Positions 43,899 to 54,373 are shown, numbered from the stretch's first letter. The stretch is DNA of 64,000 nt from MR-S7 sp000400995 (GCF_045291395.1 NZ_CP152342.1:4092001-4156000), one strand, 5' to 3'. The notes: generated from the sequence alone by a model not told the origin. Made by a program: numbers and translations.

Positions 43899-44213
43899 TT
43901 ACGCAGCCTCCCCGGACAGGTTCAGCTCTTGACCTTCCTTCAGCAGCACGTAGGCCTTGCGCACGTTATCGCGGCGGCCGACGGTCTTGCCAAAGCGCTT
44001 GGTCTTGCCTTTGGTGTTCACCACAGAAACGCCCTTCACTTCCACCTTGAACATCAGTTCCACGGCGGCCTTGATCTCGGGCTTCGTAGCGTTCTGCAGC
44101 ACCTTGAACGTCACGGCGTTGGACTTCTCGGCAACCATGGTGGCCTTCTCGGACACGATGGGAGCAACCAACACCTGCATCAGACGACCTTCGTCAAACT
44201 TGAGTGTGCTCAT
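43899..44213 (-). CDS. rplW: Ribosomal protein L23
   Basis: A 104-residue L23, which docks trigger factor and the signal recognition particle at the tunnel exit. LMQVLVAPIVSEKATMV and the loop GKTKRFGKTVGRR are typical. The start overlaps the end of rplD by four bases. Confidence 0.97.
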   Translation of the reverse strand: MSTLKFDEGRLMQVLVAPIVSEKATMVAEKSNAVTFKVLQNATKPEIKAAVELMFKVEVKGVSVVNTKGKTKRFGKTVGRRDNVRKAYVLLKEGQELNLSGEAA

Positions 44214-44830
44214 GCGAACATCTCCTTGAGTTTGTCGATCGCGCCCTTGGTGACGAGCACTTTCTTGTAGTGCACCAGCGACACGGGGTCTGCATAACGC
44301 GGTTCGGTCACGAACACGTTCTTCAGGTTGCGCGAGGCGAGGTACAGGTTTTCATCGACCTCATCGGCGATCACCATCACCGATTGCAGGTTCATGGCCT
44401 TGAACTTGTCGGCCAGCACCTTGGTCTTGGGGCTTTCCAGCTTCAGCGAATCCACCACGGCCAAGCGGCCTTCGCGGGCCAGCTGCGACAGGATGGACGC
44501 CATGCCGGCGCGGTACATCTTCTTGTTGATCTTCTGCGAGAAGTTTTCTTCCGGCAGGTTCGGGAAGATGCGGCCGCCCCCACGCCACAGCGGCGAGGAG
44601 GTCATACCGGCACGTGCGTTGCCGGTGCCCTTCTGCTTGAAGGGCTTCTTGGTCGAGTGCTTGACCTGCTCGCGGTCCTTCTGGGCGCGCGTGCCCTGGC
44701 GGGCGTTGGCCTGGTAGGCGACGACGATCTGGTGGATCAGGTCTTCGTTGTACTGGCGGTCGAACACGGTCTCGGGCACGTCCACCTTGGACGCGGCCTG
44801 GCCTTGCTCATTCAGGAGTTCGAGCTGCAT
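44210..44830 (-). CDS. rplD: Ribosomal protein L4
   Basis: A 206-residue L4, lining the exit tunnel. The long loop GTRAQKDREQVKHSTKKPF and GTGNARAGMTSSPLWRGGG are present. In enterobacteria L4 also represses its operon; no comparable leader structure was identified here. The start overlaps the rplC stop by one base. Confidence 0.98.
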   Translation of the reverse strand: MQLELLNEQGQAASKVDVPETVFDRQYNEDLIHQIVVAYQANARQGTRAQKDREQVKHSTKKPFKQKGTGNARAGMTSSPLWRGGGRIFPNLPEENFSQKINKKMYRAGMASILSQLAREGRLAVVDSLKLESPKTKVLADKFKAMNLQSVMVIADEVDENLYLASRNLKNVFVTEPRYADPVSLVHYKKVLVTKGAIDKLKEMFA

Positions 44831-45504
44831 TAGTTCGCTCCCTTCGGTGCGGTGGCCTTGACGGCGGGACGCACGGTCACGAAGCCACCCTTGGAGCCCG
44901 GAACAGCGCCCTTGATCAAGAGCAGTTGGCGTGCTTCGTCGATGCGAACCACGTCGAGGTTTTGCGTCGTGACGGTGGCATCACCGAGGTGACCCGTCAT
45001 CTTCTTGCCCGGAAAAATGCGACCGGGATCCTGGGCCATACCGATGGAGCCAGGAACGTTGTGCGAACGGCTGTTGCCGTGCGAGGCGCGCTGCGAGGAG
45101 AAGTTGTGGCGCTTGATCGTGCCGGCGTAGCCCTTGCCGATCGAAGTGCCCTGCACGTCCACCTTCTGGCCCACGCTGAACACGTCGGCCACGGCAACGG
45201 CGGTGCCCGCGGCGTACTTGCCGGCGGTCTCTTCGGTCACGCGGAATTCACGGACGATCTCACCGGCTTCGACACCCGCCTTGGCGAGGTGGCCGGCTTC
45301 GGGCTTGGTCACGCGCGATGCCTTGCGCGCGCCGAACGTGACCTGCAGGGCCACGTAGCCATCGTTCTCTTGGGTTTTCACCTGGGTCACGCGGTTGTTG
45401 GACACGTCCACCACCGTGACAGGCACTGCGTCCCCGTCATCGGTGAAGAGGCGCATCATGCCCACCTTGCGGCCCAGCAACCCGAGGGAGTTGCTCAGAC
45501 TCAT
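44830..45504 (-). CDS. rplC: Ribosomal protein L3
   Basis: A 224-residue L3, an early-assembly protein of the large subunit. LGLLGRKVGMMRLFTDDG, FSSQRASHGNSRSHNVPGS and GKKMTGHLGDATVTTQN are the conserved blocks. I used MSLSNSLG at 45504; a longer frame above it has no ribosomal similarity. It has its own promoter in the 228-base gap after rpsJ. Confidence 0.97.
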   Translation of the reverse strand: MSLSNSLGLLGRKVGMMRLFTDDGDAVPVTVVDVSNNRVTQVKTQENDGYVALQVTFGARKASRVTKPEAGHLAKAGVEAGEIVREFRVTEETAGKYAAGTAVAVADVFSVGQKVDVQGTSIGKGYAGTIKRHNFSSQRASHGNSRSHNVPGSIGMAQDPGRIFPGKKMTGHLGDATVTTQNLDVVRIDEARQLLLIKGAVPGSKGGFVTVRPAVKATAPKGAN

Positions 45505-45651
45505 TGTTTTCTCCAGAGCTTTCGCCGCACCGACTTCAATTGGCCGATACGTTTGCACCCGAGTGCCCTGCACCCGAAGTGCGCGAAAGAAGGTTGATAA
45601 AACTCCGCGCCCGCGCGCCCGAAAGCCGGACGCAAAAACGCGAAGCCGCAA

Positions 45652-45680
45652 AGTATAACGCGGACTGCCTTTTCAGGCAA
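45652..45680 (-). promoter_or_regulatory. Promoter for rplC and the following ribosomal genes
   Basis: On the minus strand TTGCCT (45675-45680) and TATACT (45652-45657) are separated by exactly 17 bases. The same region can fold as GCGGAC / GTCCGC. Transcription would start near 45645, leaving a leader of about 140 bases with no other feature I can name. Confidence 0.75.
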
Positions 45681-45732
45681 GTCCGCGTCATGAGGGGTGC
45701 GGCGCCAGAGCCGCACCGGGGGAAGCGCAGGA

Positions 45733-46044
45733 TTACTGCAGCTTGATTTCGACGTCCACGCCGGCCGGCAGGTCCAGCTTCATCAAGGCGTCCACCGTCT
45801 TGTCCGTGGGATCGACGATGTCCATCAGGCGCTGGTGCGTGCGGATCTCGAACTGGTCGCGGCTGGTCTTGTTGACGTGCGGCGAGCGCAGGATGTCGAA
45901 GCGCTTCATGCGCGTCGGCAGGGGCACGGGGCCCTTGACGATGGCGCCGGTGCGCTTGGCGGTGTCGACGATCTCGGCGGCGGACTGGTCGATCAGCTTG
46001 TAGTCGAAAGCCTTCAGGCGGATACGGATCTTTTGCTTGGACAT
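45733..46044 (-). CDS. rpsJ: Ribosomal protein S10
   Basis: A 103-residue S10, which also serves as the transcription factor NusE. KIRIRLKAFDYKLIDQSA and the loop SPHVNKTSRDQFEIRTH are conserved. It follows tuf by 26 bases and is separated from rplC by a promoter-bearing gap. Confidence 0.98.
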   Translation of the reverse strand: MSKQKIRIRLKAFDYKLIDQSAAEIVDTAKRTGAIVKGPVPLPTRMKRFDILRSPHVNKTSRDQFEIRTHQRLMDIVDPTDKTVDALMKLDLPAGVDVEIKLQ

Positions 46045-46070
46045 TGGGTATTCCTTACTGGTTTTCGGGA

Positions 46071-47261
<1,191 letters not shown>

Positions 47262-47373
47262 TTCTGATCTCCAAAAGAGCAATGCCTGTGTTGGGGTTTA
47301 ACGTCTGCACCCGGTTGCTGGTTCGGCCCGCACAGCGCGACAGGCCGGCACCGGATCGCAGATTGCAAGAAAC

Positions 47374-47430
47374 TTGCTATCTTTAAGTGAGCTGCCAGCG
47401 CTTACTGGATAAGCGCCAGCAGCCGATTTC
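47374..47430 (+). repeat. Dispersed hairpin repeat, copy R11
   Basis: Plus-oriented copy, antisense to the operon, between fusA and tuf. GCTATC precedes GAGCTGCC, then a perfect stem GCGCTTA / TAAGCGC around CTGGA, where the usual G-T pair has become A-T, then CAGCAGCCGATTTC. It ends four bases before the fusA stop. Confidence 0.85.
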
Positions 47431-47434
47431 GCAC

Positions 47435-49537
47435 TTACTTGGCGCGCGCGGCAATGATGGCCTCGGCCACGTTGCGCGGAGCTTCGGAATAGTGCTTGAA
47501 CTCCATCGTGTACGTGGCACGGCCCTGCGTCATCGAGCGCAGCTGCGTGGCGTAGCCGAACATCTCGGACAGCGGGACTTCGGCCTTGATGGCCTTGCCG
47601 CCGCCGACCATGTCGTCCATGCCCTGCACCATGCCGCGGCGGCTGGAGAGGTCGCCCATCACGGTACCGGCATAGTCCTCGGGCGTCTCGACTTCCACGG
47701 CCATCATGGGCTCGAGGATGACGGGGCCGGCCTTCTTGGCGGCTTCCTTGAAGCCGAAGATGGCAGCCATCTTGAACGCCTGCTCGGACGAGTCCACGTC
47801 GTGGTACGAACCGAAGGTCAGCGCGACCTTGACGTCCACCACAGGGTAGCCGGCCAGCACGCCGCTGGTGAGCGCTTCTTCCACGCCCTTCTGCACGGCG
47901 GGGATGTACTCGCGCGGCACCACGCCGCCCTTGATCTCGTCGAGGAACTCGAAGCCCTTGCCCGGCTCGTTGGGTTCCAGGCGGAACACCACGTGGCCGT
48001 ACTGGCCCTTACCGCCGGACTGGCGCACGAACTTGCCGTCCACGTCCTTGACCGTGTTGCGGATGGTTTCGCGGTAGGCCACCTGGGGCTTGCCCACGTT
48101 GGCTTCCACGCCGAACTCGCGCTTCATGCGGTCGACGATGATTTCCAGGTGCAGCTCACCCATGCCGGCGATGATGGTCTGGCCGGACTCTTCGTCGGAG
48201 CGCACGCGGAACGACGGGTCCTCGGACGCCAGGCGCGACAGGGCGATGCCCATCTTCTCCTGGTCAGACTTGGACTTGGGCTCCACGGCCTGCGCGATCA
48301 CGGGCTCGGGGAACACCATGCGCTCCAGGGTCACGACGGCATCGGGATCGCACAGGGTTTCGCCCGTGGTCACATCCTTCAGGCCCACGCAGGCGGCGAT
48401 GTCGCCGGCGCGGATCTCGTCGATTTCCACGCGCTCGTTGGCCATCATCTGCACGATACGGCCGATGCGCTCCTTCTTGCCCTTGACGGCGTTGTAGACG
48501 GTGTCGCCCTTGGAGAGCACACCGGAGTACACGCGCACGAACGTGAGCTGGCCCACGAACGGGTCGGTCATCAGCTTGAAGGCCAGCGCGGAGAACTTCT
48601 CGGCGTCGTCGGCCTTGCGCGACGTGGGCTGCTCGTCCTCGTCGGTACCGCCCACGGGCGGGATGTCCACGGGCGAGGGCAGGTAGTCGATCACGGCGTC
48701 GAGCATGCGCTGCACACCCTTGTTCTTGAACGCGGTGCCGCACAGCATGGGCTGGATTTCGGTCGCGATGGTGCGCGTGCGCAGGCCGAGCTTGACTTCG
48801 GCCTCGGAGAGGTCGCCCTCTTCGAGGTACTTGTTCATCAGCTCTTCGCTGGCTTCAGCGGCGGCCTCGACCATGTTCTCGCGCCACTTCTGGGCATCGG
48901 CAGCCAGCTCGGCCGGGATGTCCTGGTACTCGAACTTCATGCCCTGGGAAGCTTCGTCCCAGATGATGGCCTTCATCTTCACGAGGTCGATCACGCCCTT
49001 GAAGTTGTCTTCCGCGCCGATCGGGATCACCACGGGCACGGGGTTGGCCTTCAGGCGCAGCTTCATCTGGTCGTAGACCTTGAAGAAGTTGGCGCCGGTG
49101 CGGTCCATCTTGTTGACGAACGCGAGGCGGGGCACCTTGTACTTGTTGGCCTGGCGCCAGACGGTTTCGGACTGGGGCTGCACGCCGCCCACGGCGCAGT
49201 ACACCATGCAGGCGCCGTCCAGCACGCGCATGGAACGCTCCACCTCGATGGTGAAGTCCACGTGGCCGGGGGTGTCGATGATGTTGAAGCGGTGCTCGGG
49301 GTAGGACATGTCCATGCCCTTCCAGAAGCAGGTCACTGCCGCGGAAGTGATGGTGATGCCGCGCTCCTGCTCCTGCTCCATCCAGTCGGTGGTGGCGGCG
49401 CCGTCGTGCACTTCGCCCAGTTTGTGGGTCACACCCGTGTAGAACAGGATGCGTTCCGTGGTCGTGGTCTTGCCAGCGTCGATGTGGGCCGAGATACCGA
49501 TGTTGCGGTAGCGCTCGATGGGAGTTTTGCGAGCCAT
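47435..49537 (-). CDS. fusA: Elongation factor G
   Basis: A 700-residue EF-G, the GTPase that drives translocation. Motifs are AHIDAGKTTT, DTPGHVDF and NKMDRTGANF, and the C-terminal domain IV/V segments RQSGGKGQYGHVV and YEVVDV-like PVVDVKVAL are present. Full length. It follows rpsG within the str operon. Confidence 0.98.
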   Translation of the reverse strand: MARKTPIERYRNIGISAHIDAGKTTTTERILFYTGVTHKLGEVHDGAATTDWMEQEQERGITITSAAVTCFWKGMDMSYPEHRFNIIDTPGHVDFTIEVERSMRVLDGACMVYCAVGGVQPQSETVWRQANKYKVPRLAFVNKMDRTGANFFKVYDQMKLRLKANPVPVVIPIGAEDNFKGVIDLVKMKAIIWDEASQGMKFEYQDIPAELAADAQKWRENMVEAAAEASEELMNKYLEEGDLSEAEVKLGLRTRTIATEIQPMLCGTAFKNKGVQRMLDAVIDYLPSPVDIPPVGGTDEDEQPTSRKADDAEKFSALAFKLMTDPFVGQLTFVRVYSGVLSKGDTVYNAVKGKKERIGRIVQMMANERVEIDEIRAGDIAACVGLKDVTTGETLCDPDAVVTLERMVFPEPVIAQAVEPKSKSDQEKMGIALSRLASEDPSFRVRSDEESGQTIIAGMGELHLEIIVDRMKREFGVEANVGKPQVAYRETIRNTVKDVDGKFVRQSGGKGQYGHVVFRLEPNEPGKGFEFLDEIKGGVVPREYIPAVQKGVEEALTSGVLAGYPVVDVKVALTFGSYHDVDSSEQAFKMAAIFGFKEAAKKAGPVILEPMMAVEVETPEDYAGTVMGDLSSRRGMVQGMDDMVGGGKAIKAEVPLSEMFGYATQLRSMTQGRATYTMEFKHYSEAPRNVAEAIIAARAK

Positions 49538-49562
49538 GATGGGTACTTTCGTTAACGGCTGA

Positions 49563-49595
49563 GAGCCCGTCCGCCGAAAAGGGCGGATCGGGCTC
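49563..49595. promoter_or_regulatory. Hairpin between rpsG and fusA
   Basis: GAGCCCG and CCGCC pair with GGCGG and CGGGCTC with one bulged base. There is no T-run, so it is more likely an RNA stability or processing structure than a terminator. Confidence 0.5.
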
Positions 49596-49624
49596 CCTGC
49601 CAGTGCGATAGGTGGGGGCGGAAC

Positions 49625-50098
49625 TTAGAAGCGGAAGTGGCTGAATGCCTTGTTGGCTTCGGCCATGCGGTGCACTTCGTCACGGCGCTTCATCGCGCCG
49701 CCACGGCCTTCGGTGGCTTCCATCAGTTCGTTGGCCAAGCGCTGCGCCATGGACTTCTCGCCGCGCTTGCGGGCGGCTTCCTTGATCCAGCGCATCGACA
49801 GGGCCAGGCGGCGCACGGGACGCACTTCTACGGGCACCTGGTAGTTGGCGCCGCCCACGCGGCGGGACTTCACTTCGACCATCGGCTTCACGTTGTTGAT
49901 GGCCGTGACGAACACTTCCAGAGCATCCTTCTCGGGCTGCTTCTTGGAGATCAGTTCCAGCGCACCATAGATGATGCGCTCTGCAACCGCCTTCTTGCCG
50001 CCTTCCATGATCACGTTCATGAATTTGGACAGCTCTACGTTGCCGAACTTGGGATCCGGCAGGATTTCACGTTTGGGGACTTCGCGACGACGTGGCAT
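49625..50098 (-). CDS. rpsG: Ribosomal protein S7
   Basis: A 157-residue S7, which nucleates assembly of the small-subunit head. MPRRREVPKREILPDPKFG and VGGANYQVPVEVRPVRR are conserved. It follows rpsL by 170 bases, a longer gap than in E. coli; I saw no promoter or repeat in that gap. Confidence 0.98.
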   Translation of the reverse strand: MPRRREVPKREILPDPKFGNVELSKFMNVIMEGGKKAVAERIIYGALELISKKQPEKDALEVFVTAINNVKPMVEVKSRRVGGANYQVPVEVRPVRRLALSMRWIKEAARKRGEKSMAQRLANELMEATEGRGGAMKRRDEVHRMAEANKAFSHFRF

Positions 50099-50268
50099 TT
50101 TTCACCTCTATCTTTGCTTCAGTTGGCGTCTTTTCAGACACCGCGAGAGTCAAACCATGGACTCCCACTTACTCGACCCGCGCAGAACACCTGCGTTTGG
50201 GGTCACTACGCTGCATCACCGCGCCACGCGGGAGACAGCACCGAAAATTCCTTGCGAAAGCGCAGGGC

Positions 50269-50646
50269 TTACTTGGCCTTGGGCTTCTTGGCGCCGTACT
50301 TGGAACGGGCCTGCTTGCGGTCCTTGACGCCTTGCAGGTCAAGCGAACCACGCACGATGTGGTAGCGCACACCGGGCAAGTCCTTCACACGGCCGCCGCG
50401 CACCAGCACCACGCTGTGCTCTTGCAGGTTGTGGCCTTCGCCGCCGATGTACGAGATCACCTCGAAGCCGTTGGTCAGGCGCACCTTGGCGACCTTACGC
50501 AGAGCGGAGTTCGGCTTCTTGGGCGTCGTGGTGTACACACGGGTGCACACGCCACGGCGCTGCGGGCAGTTTTCCATTGCAGGGCTTTTGGATTTGACAA
50601 CTTCGACCGTGCGGCCCTGGCGCACGAGTTGGTTGATGGTTGGCAT
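50269..50646 (-). CDS. rpsL: Ribosomal protein S12
   Basis: A 125-residue S12 of the decoding centre. The segments TTTPKKPNSALRKVAKVRLT and VRGGRVKDLPGVRYH hold Lys43- and Lys88-type positions that change in streptomycin resistance; both read as wild type (KPNS, VKDL). First gene of the str operon, with its own promoter. Confidence 0.98.
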   Translation of the reverse strand: MPTINQLVRQGRTVEVVKSKSPAMENCPQRRGVCTRVYTTTPKKPNSALRKVAKVRLTNGFEVISYIGGEGHNLQEHSVVLVRGGRVKDLPGVRYHIVRGSLDLQGVKDRKQARSKYGAKKPKAK

Positions 50647-50712
50647 GAATACGTCCCTAAACGTGAATTAAGCGAAAACGTGAGTCCCTTCGGAAATTCC
50701 GAAAAGCCTTCT

Positions 50713-50741
50713 AGTGTACTGGTTTGCGGATAACAAGGCAA
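50713..50741 (-). promoter_or_regulatory. Promoter of the str operon (rpsL)
   Basis: On the minus strand TTGCCT (50736-50741) and TACACT (50713-50718) stand 17 bases apart, the same -35 and spacing as the rplC promoter. Transcription would start near 50706, giving an rpsL leader of about 60 bases containing a small TTCGGAA / TTCCGAA hairpin. Confidence 0.75.
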
Positions 50742-50769
50742 TCCACCCGCGCTACAGGCGAATCTGGCG

Positions 50770-52455
50770 CTAGAACGCGTAGGACGCCCAGGCGCCCTGC
50801 CCTGCCTTCATCCGGTAGCCGCCCGCCGCGTTGCGCACCACGACCACGTCTTCGTTCTCCGAGACGAAGGGCGTCGTGCCCACGCTGCCCAGGCGCGCCG
50901 ACAGCGGGCGGGCACGGGCGCCGTAGGGGCTGTCGGCGACCAGATCGGCCAGCAGGCTGTTCAGGTCGAAGTAGCTGGTCGGCCGGTCCACCACGAGCGG
51001 GCCGCCGCCCTGCCGCCCCGGCAGGCCGATGAGCTTGACCGCCGCCGGCACCAGCGTGACGCGCGGCCCGGGAATTTCGCGCATGCCGGCAAACTGCATC
51101 TTGTCGCCCCGCAGCGACGCGCCGTGCTCCGGCACCATCACCAGCACCACGGGCCGGCCGCTGCTTTCGAGCTGGCCGATGAAGCGGTCGAAATCGTTCA
51201 GCAGCTTATGCAACCGGGGCTTGTACGAGGCCAGGCTGCTGCGCGTGTCCGAGCCGGAGACGCGGTTGCCGTCGTGGAGCGAGACGGTGTTGTAGTACAG
51301 CGCGGCGGGCTGGCCGCCCTGGCCCTGCCGCTGGCGCCACCACGCCGAGAGGGCGGCGAGGTCGTCGTAGATGGGCGAGCCGTCGAAGCTGCGCATGTGC
51401 ACCGGCGCGCCGCGGCTGACCTGCACCTTGCCGCGCAGCCCGCCGCGGTATTCGAGGAGCTTGGAGAAGTCGTCGAACTCGCCGTCGTGGTTGAGCAGGG
51501 CACCGGTCTTGAAACCGGCCTGCTCCAGGACCGGGAAGAGCTGGCATTCGCGCGGCGCGCCGCGGTACAGCTGCCCGTGCCGCACCTGCCCGCAGGCGCC
51601 GTACAGCAGCCGCAGCACGGCGGGGCCGCTGTAGCTGGCAGCGCTGTTGAAATCGGAGAACAGCAGGTCGAAGCGGGCGAACAGCGGGTGATTGCGTTCC
51701 CCCACCACGTCCAGGTCGTCCCATGCCAGCGAGCACACGTGCAGGACGACGAGGTCGAACGCCGGCGTGCCGCCCGCAGGCAGATGCAGCTTGCGCCGCG
51801 ACTCGTCCTGGTAGAACGCCTGCAGCCGGGCTTGCGGGTCCGCGGGAGCAGCGGCGCTGTGCACCGCGCTGGCGGCAGCCGGCCCGGCACCCAGCTCCGC
51901 CACGGCCGGCACGCTCAGGATGCCCAGGAATGCGACGACGGTGAAGGGCACCCAGCGCGCCAGCAGCCCATAGGCCGCCACGCCCGCCACCAGGGCCAAC
52001 GCCACCCACGGGTTCACGGCGCGCGCCGCCAGCTCCCACAGGTATTCGGCGCTGAAGCCGCCGAGCCCGGCCAGCAGGCGCTCGGGCCCGGGCAGGAAGG
52101 AGTCGTGGTAGAGCAGCCCCAGGGCCACGGGCCAGGCCAGCCAGCGCCGCGCGCGGCGGGCCCAAGGCCAGCGCAGCGGCCACGCCAGGGCGGCCGCGAA
52201 CAGCAGGTTGCCGATCCAGCCGAAACCTATGGAGCCCGCGTGGTACAGGCCCGCCTTGGCCAGGAAATACAGGCTCCAGGCGCCCATCCCCGCGCCCGTG
52301 GATTCAGGACGCCGGGCGGCCGGCGCCGGGGTGTGCCGAGGGCGCCGCGCCGGCGGCCTGGGCGGGGCCTTCGGGGAACTGTCGGCCCGGGGCTGCGGCG
52401 CCGGGGGCCTGGACCAGCCCGGCGCCGGGGGAGCCTGCGGGTCCTGCGCGTCCAT
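50770..52455 (-). CDS. bcsG: BcsG-like cellulose phosphoethanolamine transferase (orphan)
   Basis: A 561-residue membrane enzyme resembling BcsG, which moves phosphoethanolamine from lipid onto cellulose in the periplasm. A proline-rich cytoplasmic N-terminus of about 55 residues precedes four or five membrane helices (about 60-185); the rest is the alkaline-phosphatase-fold domain. Expected active-site residues are present: Cys241 in CSLAWDD, Ser276 in SAASYSGPAV and Glu443-His444 in VPEHGASLRGDK. No bcsA, bcsB or other cellulose gene is in the window. The gene is separated from the upstream DD-carboxypeptidase by six bases, so the two are likely co-transcribed. Confidence 0.88.
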   Translation of the reverse strand: MDAQDPQAPPAPGWSRPPAPQPRADSSPKAPPRPPARRPRHTPAPAARRPESTGAGMGAWSLYFLAKAGLYHAGSIGFGWIGNLLFAAALAWPLRWPWARRARRWLAWPVALGLLYHDSFLPGPERLLAGLGGFSAEYLWELAARAVNPWVALALVAGVAAYGLLARWVPFTVVAFLGILSVPAVAELGAGPAAASAVHSAAAPADPQARLQAFYQDESRRKLHLPAGGTPAFDLVVLHVCSLAWDDLDVVGERNHPLFARFDLLFSDFNSAASYSGPAVLRLLYGACGQVRHGQLYRGAPRECQLFPVLEQAGFKTGALLNHDGEFDDFSKLLEYRGGLRGKVQVSRGAPVHMRSFDGSPIYDDLAALSAWWRQRQGQGGQPAALYYNTVSLHDGNRVSGSDTRSSLASYKPRLHKLLNDFDRFIGQLESSGRPVVLVMVPEHGASLRGDKMQFAGMREIPGPRVTLVPAAVKLIGLPGRQGGGPLVVDRPTSYFDLNSLLADLVADSPYGARARPLSARLGSVGTTPFVSENEDVVVVRNAAGGYRMKAGQGAWASYAF

Positions 52456-52461
52456 GGACCC

Positions 52462-53625
52462 TTACTTGATCCAGAGGCGGATGGCGTCCCATGCGCGGCC
52501 GAAGATGCCGGCCTCGCCCACGTCTTCCAGCGCCACCAGCGGCACCTCGGTCACGGGCTGGCCTTCCAGCGACACCTTCAGCGTGCCGATGGACTGGCAC
52601 TTGGTGAAGGGCGCGATCAGCGGGTCCTTGCGCACGACCTCGGTAGCGATCTTGCCGGCGCTGCCCGAGGGCACGGTGATGACGATGGCCTCGGGCCGGC
52701 CGATCTTCAGCGTGTTCTGCGTGCCCTTCCACACGGCCGGCGTGGCGGCCGGCTGGCCGGCGTCGAAAAGCTTGACGGCGTCGAACGCGGTGTAGCCCCA
52801 GTTCAGCAGCTTCTGGCTCTCGTTGGCGCGGGCGTTCTCGCTGGCCGCGCCGAGCACGATGGACAGCAGGCGCCGCTGGCCCACCTGCGGGAAGTCGCGC
52901 TTGGACGTGGCCACCAGGCAGTAGCCCGCAGCAGCCGTGTGGCCGGTCTTGAGGCCGTCCACCGTCGGGTCGCGCAGCAGCAACGTATTGCGGTTGTTGC
53001 TGTTGGATGCCGGCGTGCCCTCGTAGCGGTACTGCTTGGTGGCGTAGTAGTGCATGTACTCGGGGAAGTCGCGCATCAGCCGGGTGGCCAGCGTGGCCAG
53101 GTCGCGCGCCGTGGTGGTGTGGCCGGGCTCGGTCAGGCCTTCGGGGTTCTTGTAGGCGGTGCCGTTCATGCCCAGGGCCTTGGCCTGCTCGTTCATCAGG
53201 CGCACGAAGTTGTCGACCGTGCCGCCCACGCCCTCGGCCAGGGCCACGGTGGCGTCGTTGCCGGACTGCACGATCATGCCCTTGAGCAGGTCGTCCACCG
53301 GCACCTGCATCTTGGGGTCGATGAACATGCGCGAGCCGGGCATCTTCCAGGCACGCTCGGAGACGGGCAGCTTCTGCTCCAGCGTGATCTTCTTGGCGCG
53401 CAGCGCGTCGAAGACGAGGTAGCCGGTCATGAGCTTGGTGAGCGAGGCCTGCTCCACCGGCGCGTCGATGTCCTTGGCGGCGAGCACCTGGCCGGCCGTC
53501 ACGTCCACCAGCAGGTAGTTGCGCGCGGCGATCTCCGGCGGCTGGGGTGCTTGCGCCCACAGGGCGGCGGGCGCCAGCAGGGCGGCACAGGCAAGGGTTC
53601 GCAACGAGGACAGGAAAGACTTCAT
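52462..53625 (-). CDS. dacC: D-alanyl-D-alanine carboxypeptidase (PBP5/6 family)
   Basis: A 387-residue low-molecular-weight penicillin-binding protein that trims the terminal D-alanine from peptidoglycan stem peptides. A cleavable signal ends near LWAQA. The active-site motifs are SLTK, SGN (QSGNDA) and KTG (LKTGHTAAAGYC), followed by the C-terminal beta domain and a final amphipathic AWDAIRLWIK that anchors it to the membrane surface. ATG 53625 starts the signal. It precedes bcsG. Whether it is dacA or dacC is not decided, so the symbol is provisional. Confidence 0.92.
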   Translation of the reverse strand: MKSFLSSLRTLACAALLAPAALWAQAPQPPEIAARNYLLVDVTAGQVLAAKDIDAPVEQASLTKLMTGYLVFDALRAKKITLEQKLPVSERAWKMPGSRMFIDPKMQVPVDDLLKGMIVQSGNDATVALAEGVGGTVDNFVRLMNEQAKALGMNGTAYKNPEGLTEPGHTTTARDLATLATRLMRDFPEYMHYYATKQYRYEGTPASNSNNRNTLLLRDPTVDGLKTGHTAAAGYCLVATSKRDFPQVGQRRLLSIVLGAASENARANESQKLLNWGYTAFDAVKLFDAGQPAATPAVWKGTQNTLKIGRPEAIVITVPSGSAGKIATEVVRKDPLIAPFTKCQSIGTLKVSLEGQPVTEVPLVALEDVGEAGIFGRAWDAIRLWIK

Positions 53626-53672
53626 GGTGGAGGAAACGCGGAAAACAGGAGGAAAAGAATGGAGGCGGGGGC

Positions 53673-54299
53673 TCATTGCAGGTGGCGCACGACCAGGCCC
53701 TTGAGCAGCGGCAATTGTCCGTGAAAGAAATGGCCGCCCCCGGGCACGACGGTAACCGGCAGTGACTGCGGGCGCGCCCAGTCCATCACGGAGGCCAGGG
53801 GCACGGTGTCGTCGGCCTCGCCGTGCACGACCAGCGTGCGCAGGTGGGCGTCGGGCGGCACGGGCGCCACGGCGAAGCGGCTGGCGGCCGTGCCCACGAG
53901 CACGGCGCGGTCCACCTCGCGCTCGCCCCACAGGCGCGCCAGCGCATGGCTGGTGACGAAGGCGCCGAAGGAAAAGCCCGCCAGGGCGATCGGCCCCGTT
54001 TCGGCAGCCTGCCGCACGACGGCCAGCAGGTCGTCCAGCTCGCCCCGCCCCTCGTCGTGCGTGCCGGCGGTGCCGCCCACGCCGCGGAAGTTGAAGCGCA
54101 CGGCGGTGAAGCCGCACTGCACGAAGGCACGCGCCAGCGTCTGCACCACCTTGTTGTCCATGGTGCCGCCGAACAGCGGATGCGGGTGCGCAATCACCGC
54201 CACGCCCCGCGCAGGCACGCCCTCGGCAGGCGCATCGCGCAGGGCTTCGATGGGGCCCACGGGGCCGGCAAGGGTCAGGCGTTCGGTCTGTGCGTTCAC
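53673..54299 (-). CDS. Alpha/beta hydrolase
   Basis: A 208-residue alpha/beta hydrolase of a compact type. The segment IAHPHPLFGGTMDNKVVQTLA is typical of a family of small hydrolases of unknown substrate, and the nucleophile elbow is GFSFGAF, with late HGEADDTVP and GGGHFFHG providing the acid and histidine. No signal peptide. It lies 47 bases upstream of the carboxypeptidase start, on the same strand. Confidence 0.88.
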   Translation of the reverse strand: MNAQTERLTLAGPVGPIEALRDAPAEGVPARGVAVIAHPHPLFGGTMDNKVVQTLARAFVQCGFTAVRFNFRGVGGTAGTHDEGRGELDDLLAVVRQAAETGPIALAGFSFGAFVTSHALARLWGEREVDRAVLVGTAASRFAVAPVPPDAHLRTLVVHGEADDTVPLASVMDWARPQSLPVTVVPGGGHFFHGQLPLLKGLVVRHLQ

Positions 54300-54310
54300 G
54301 TCAGGCTACC

Positions 54311-54361
54311 AATTCAATAGCTGCTGGCGCTTGGCTGACAAGCGCTGGAGGCCAAAAACAC
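54311..54361 (+). repeat. Dispersed hairpin repeat, copy R12
   Basis: Plus-oriented copy, antisense to its neighbours: TTCAATAGCTGCTG, a perfect stem GCGCTTG / CAAGCGC around GCTGA, then TGGAGGCCAAAAAC. It separates the hydrolase and ferredoxin genes. Confidence 0.88.
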
Positions 54362-54373
54362 TATGAATGCGGA

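Noticed and set aside
50755..50775. A further repeat copy at the end of bcsG
   Set aside because: Only a few bases (GAATCTGGCGCTAG) resemble the element edge, and there is no second stem arm.
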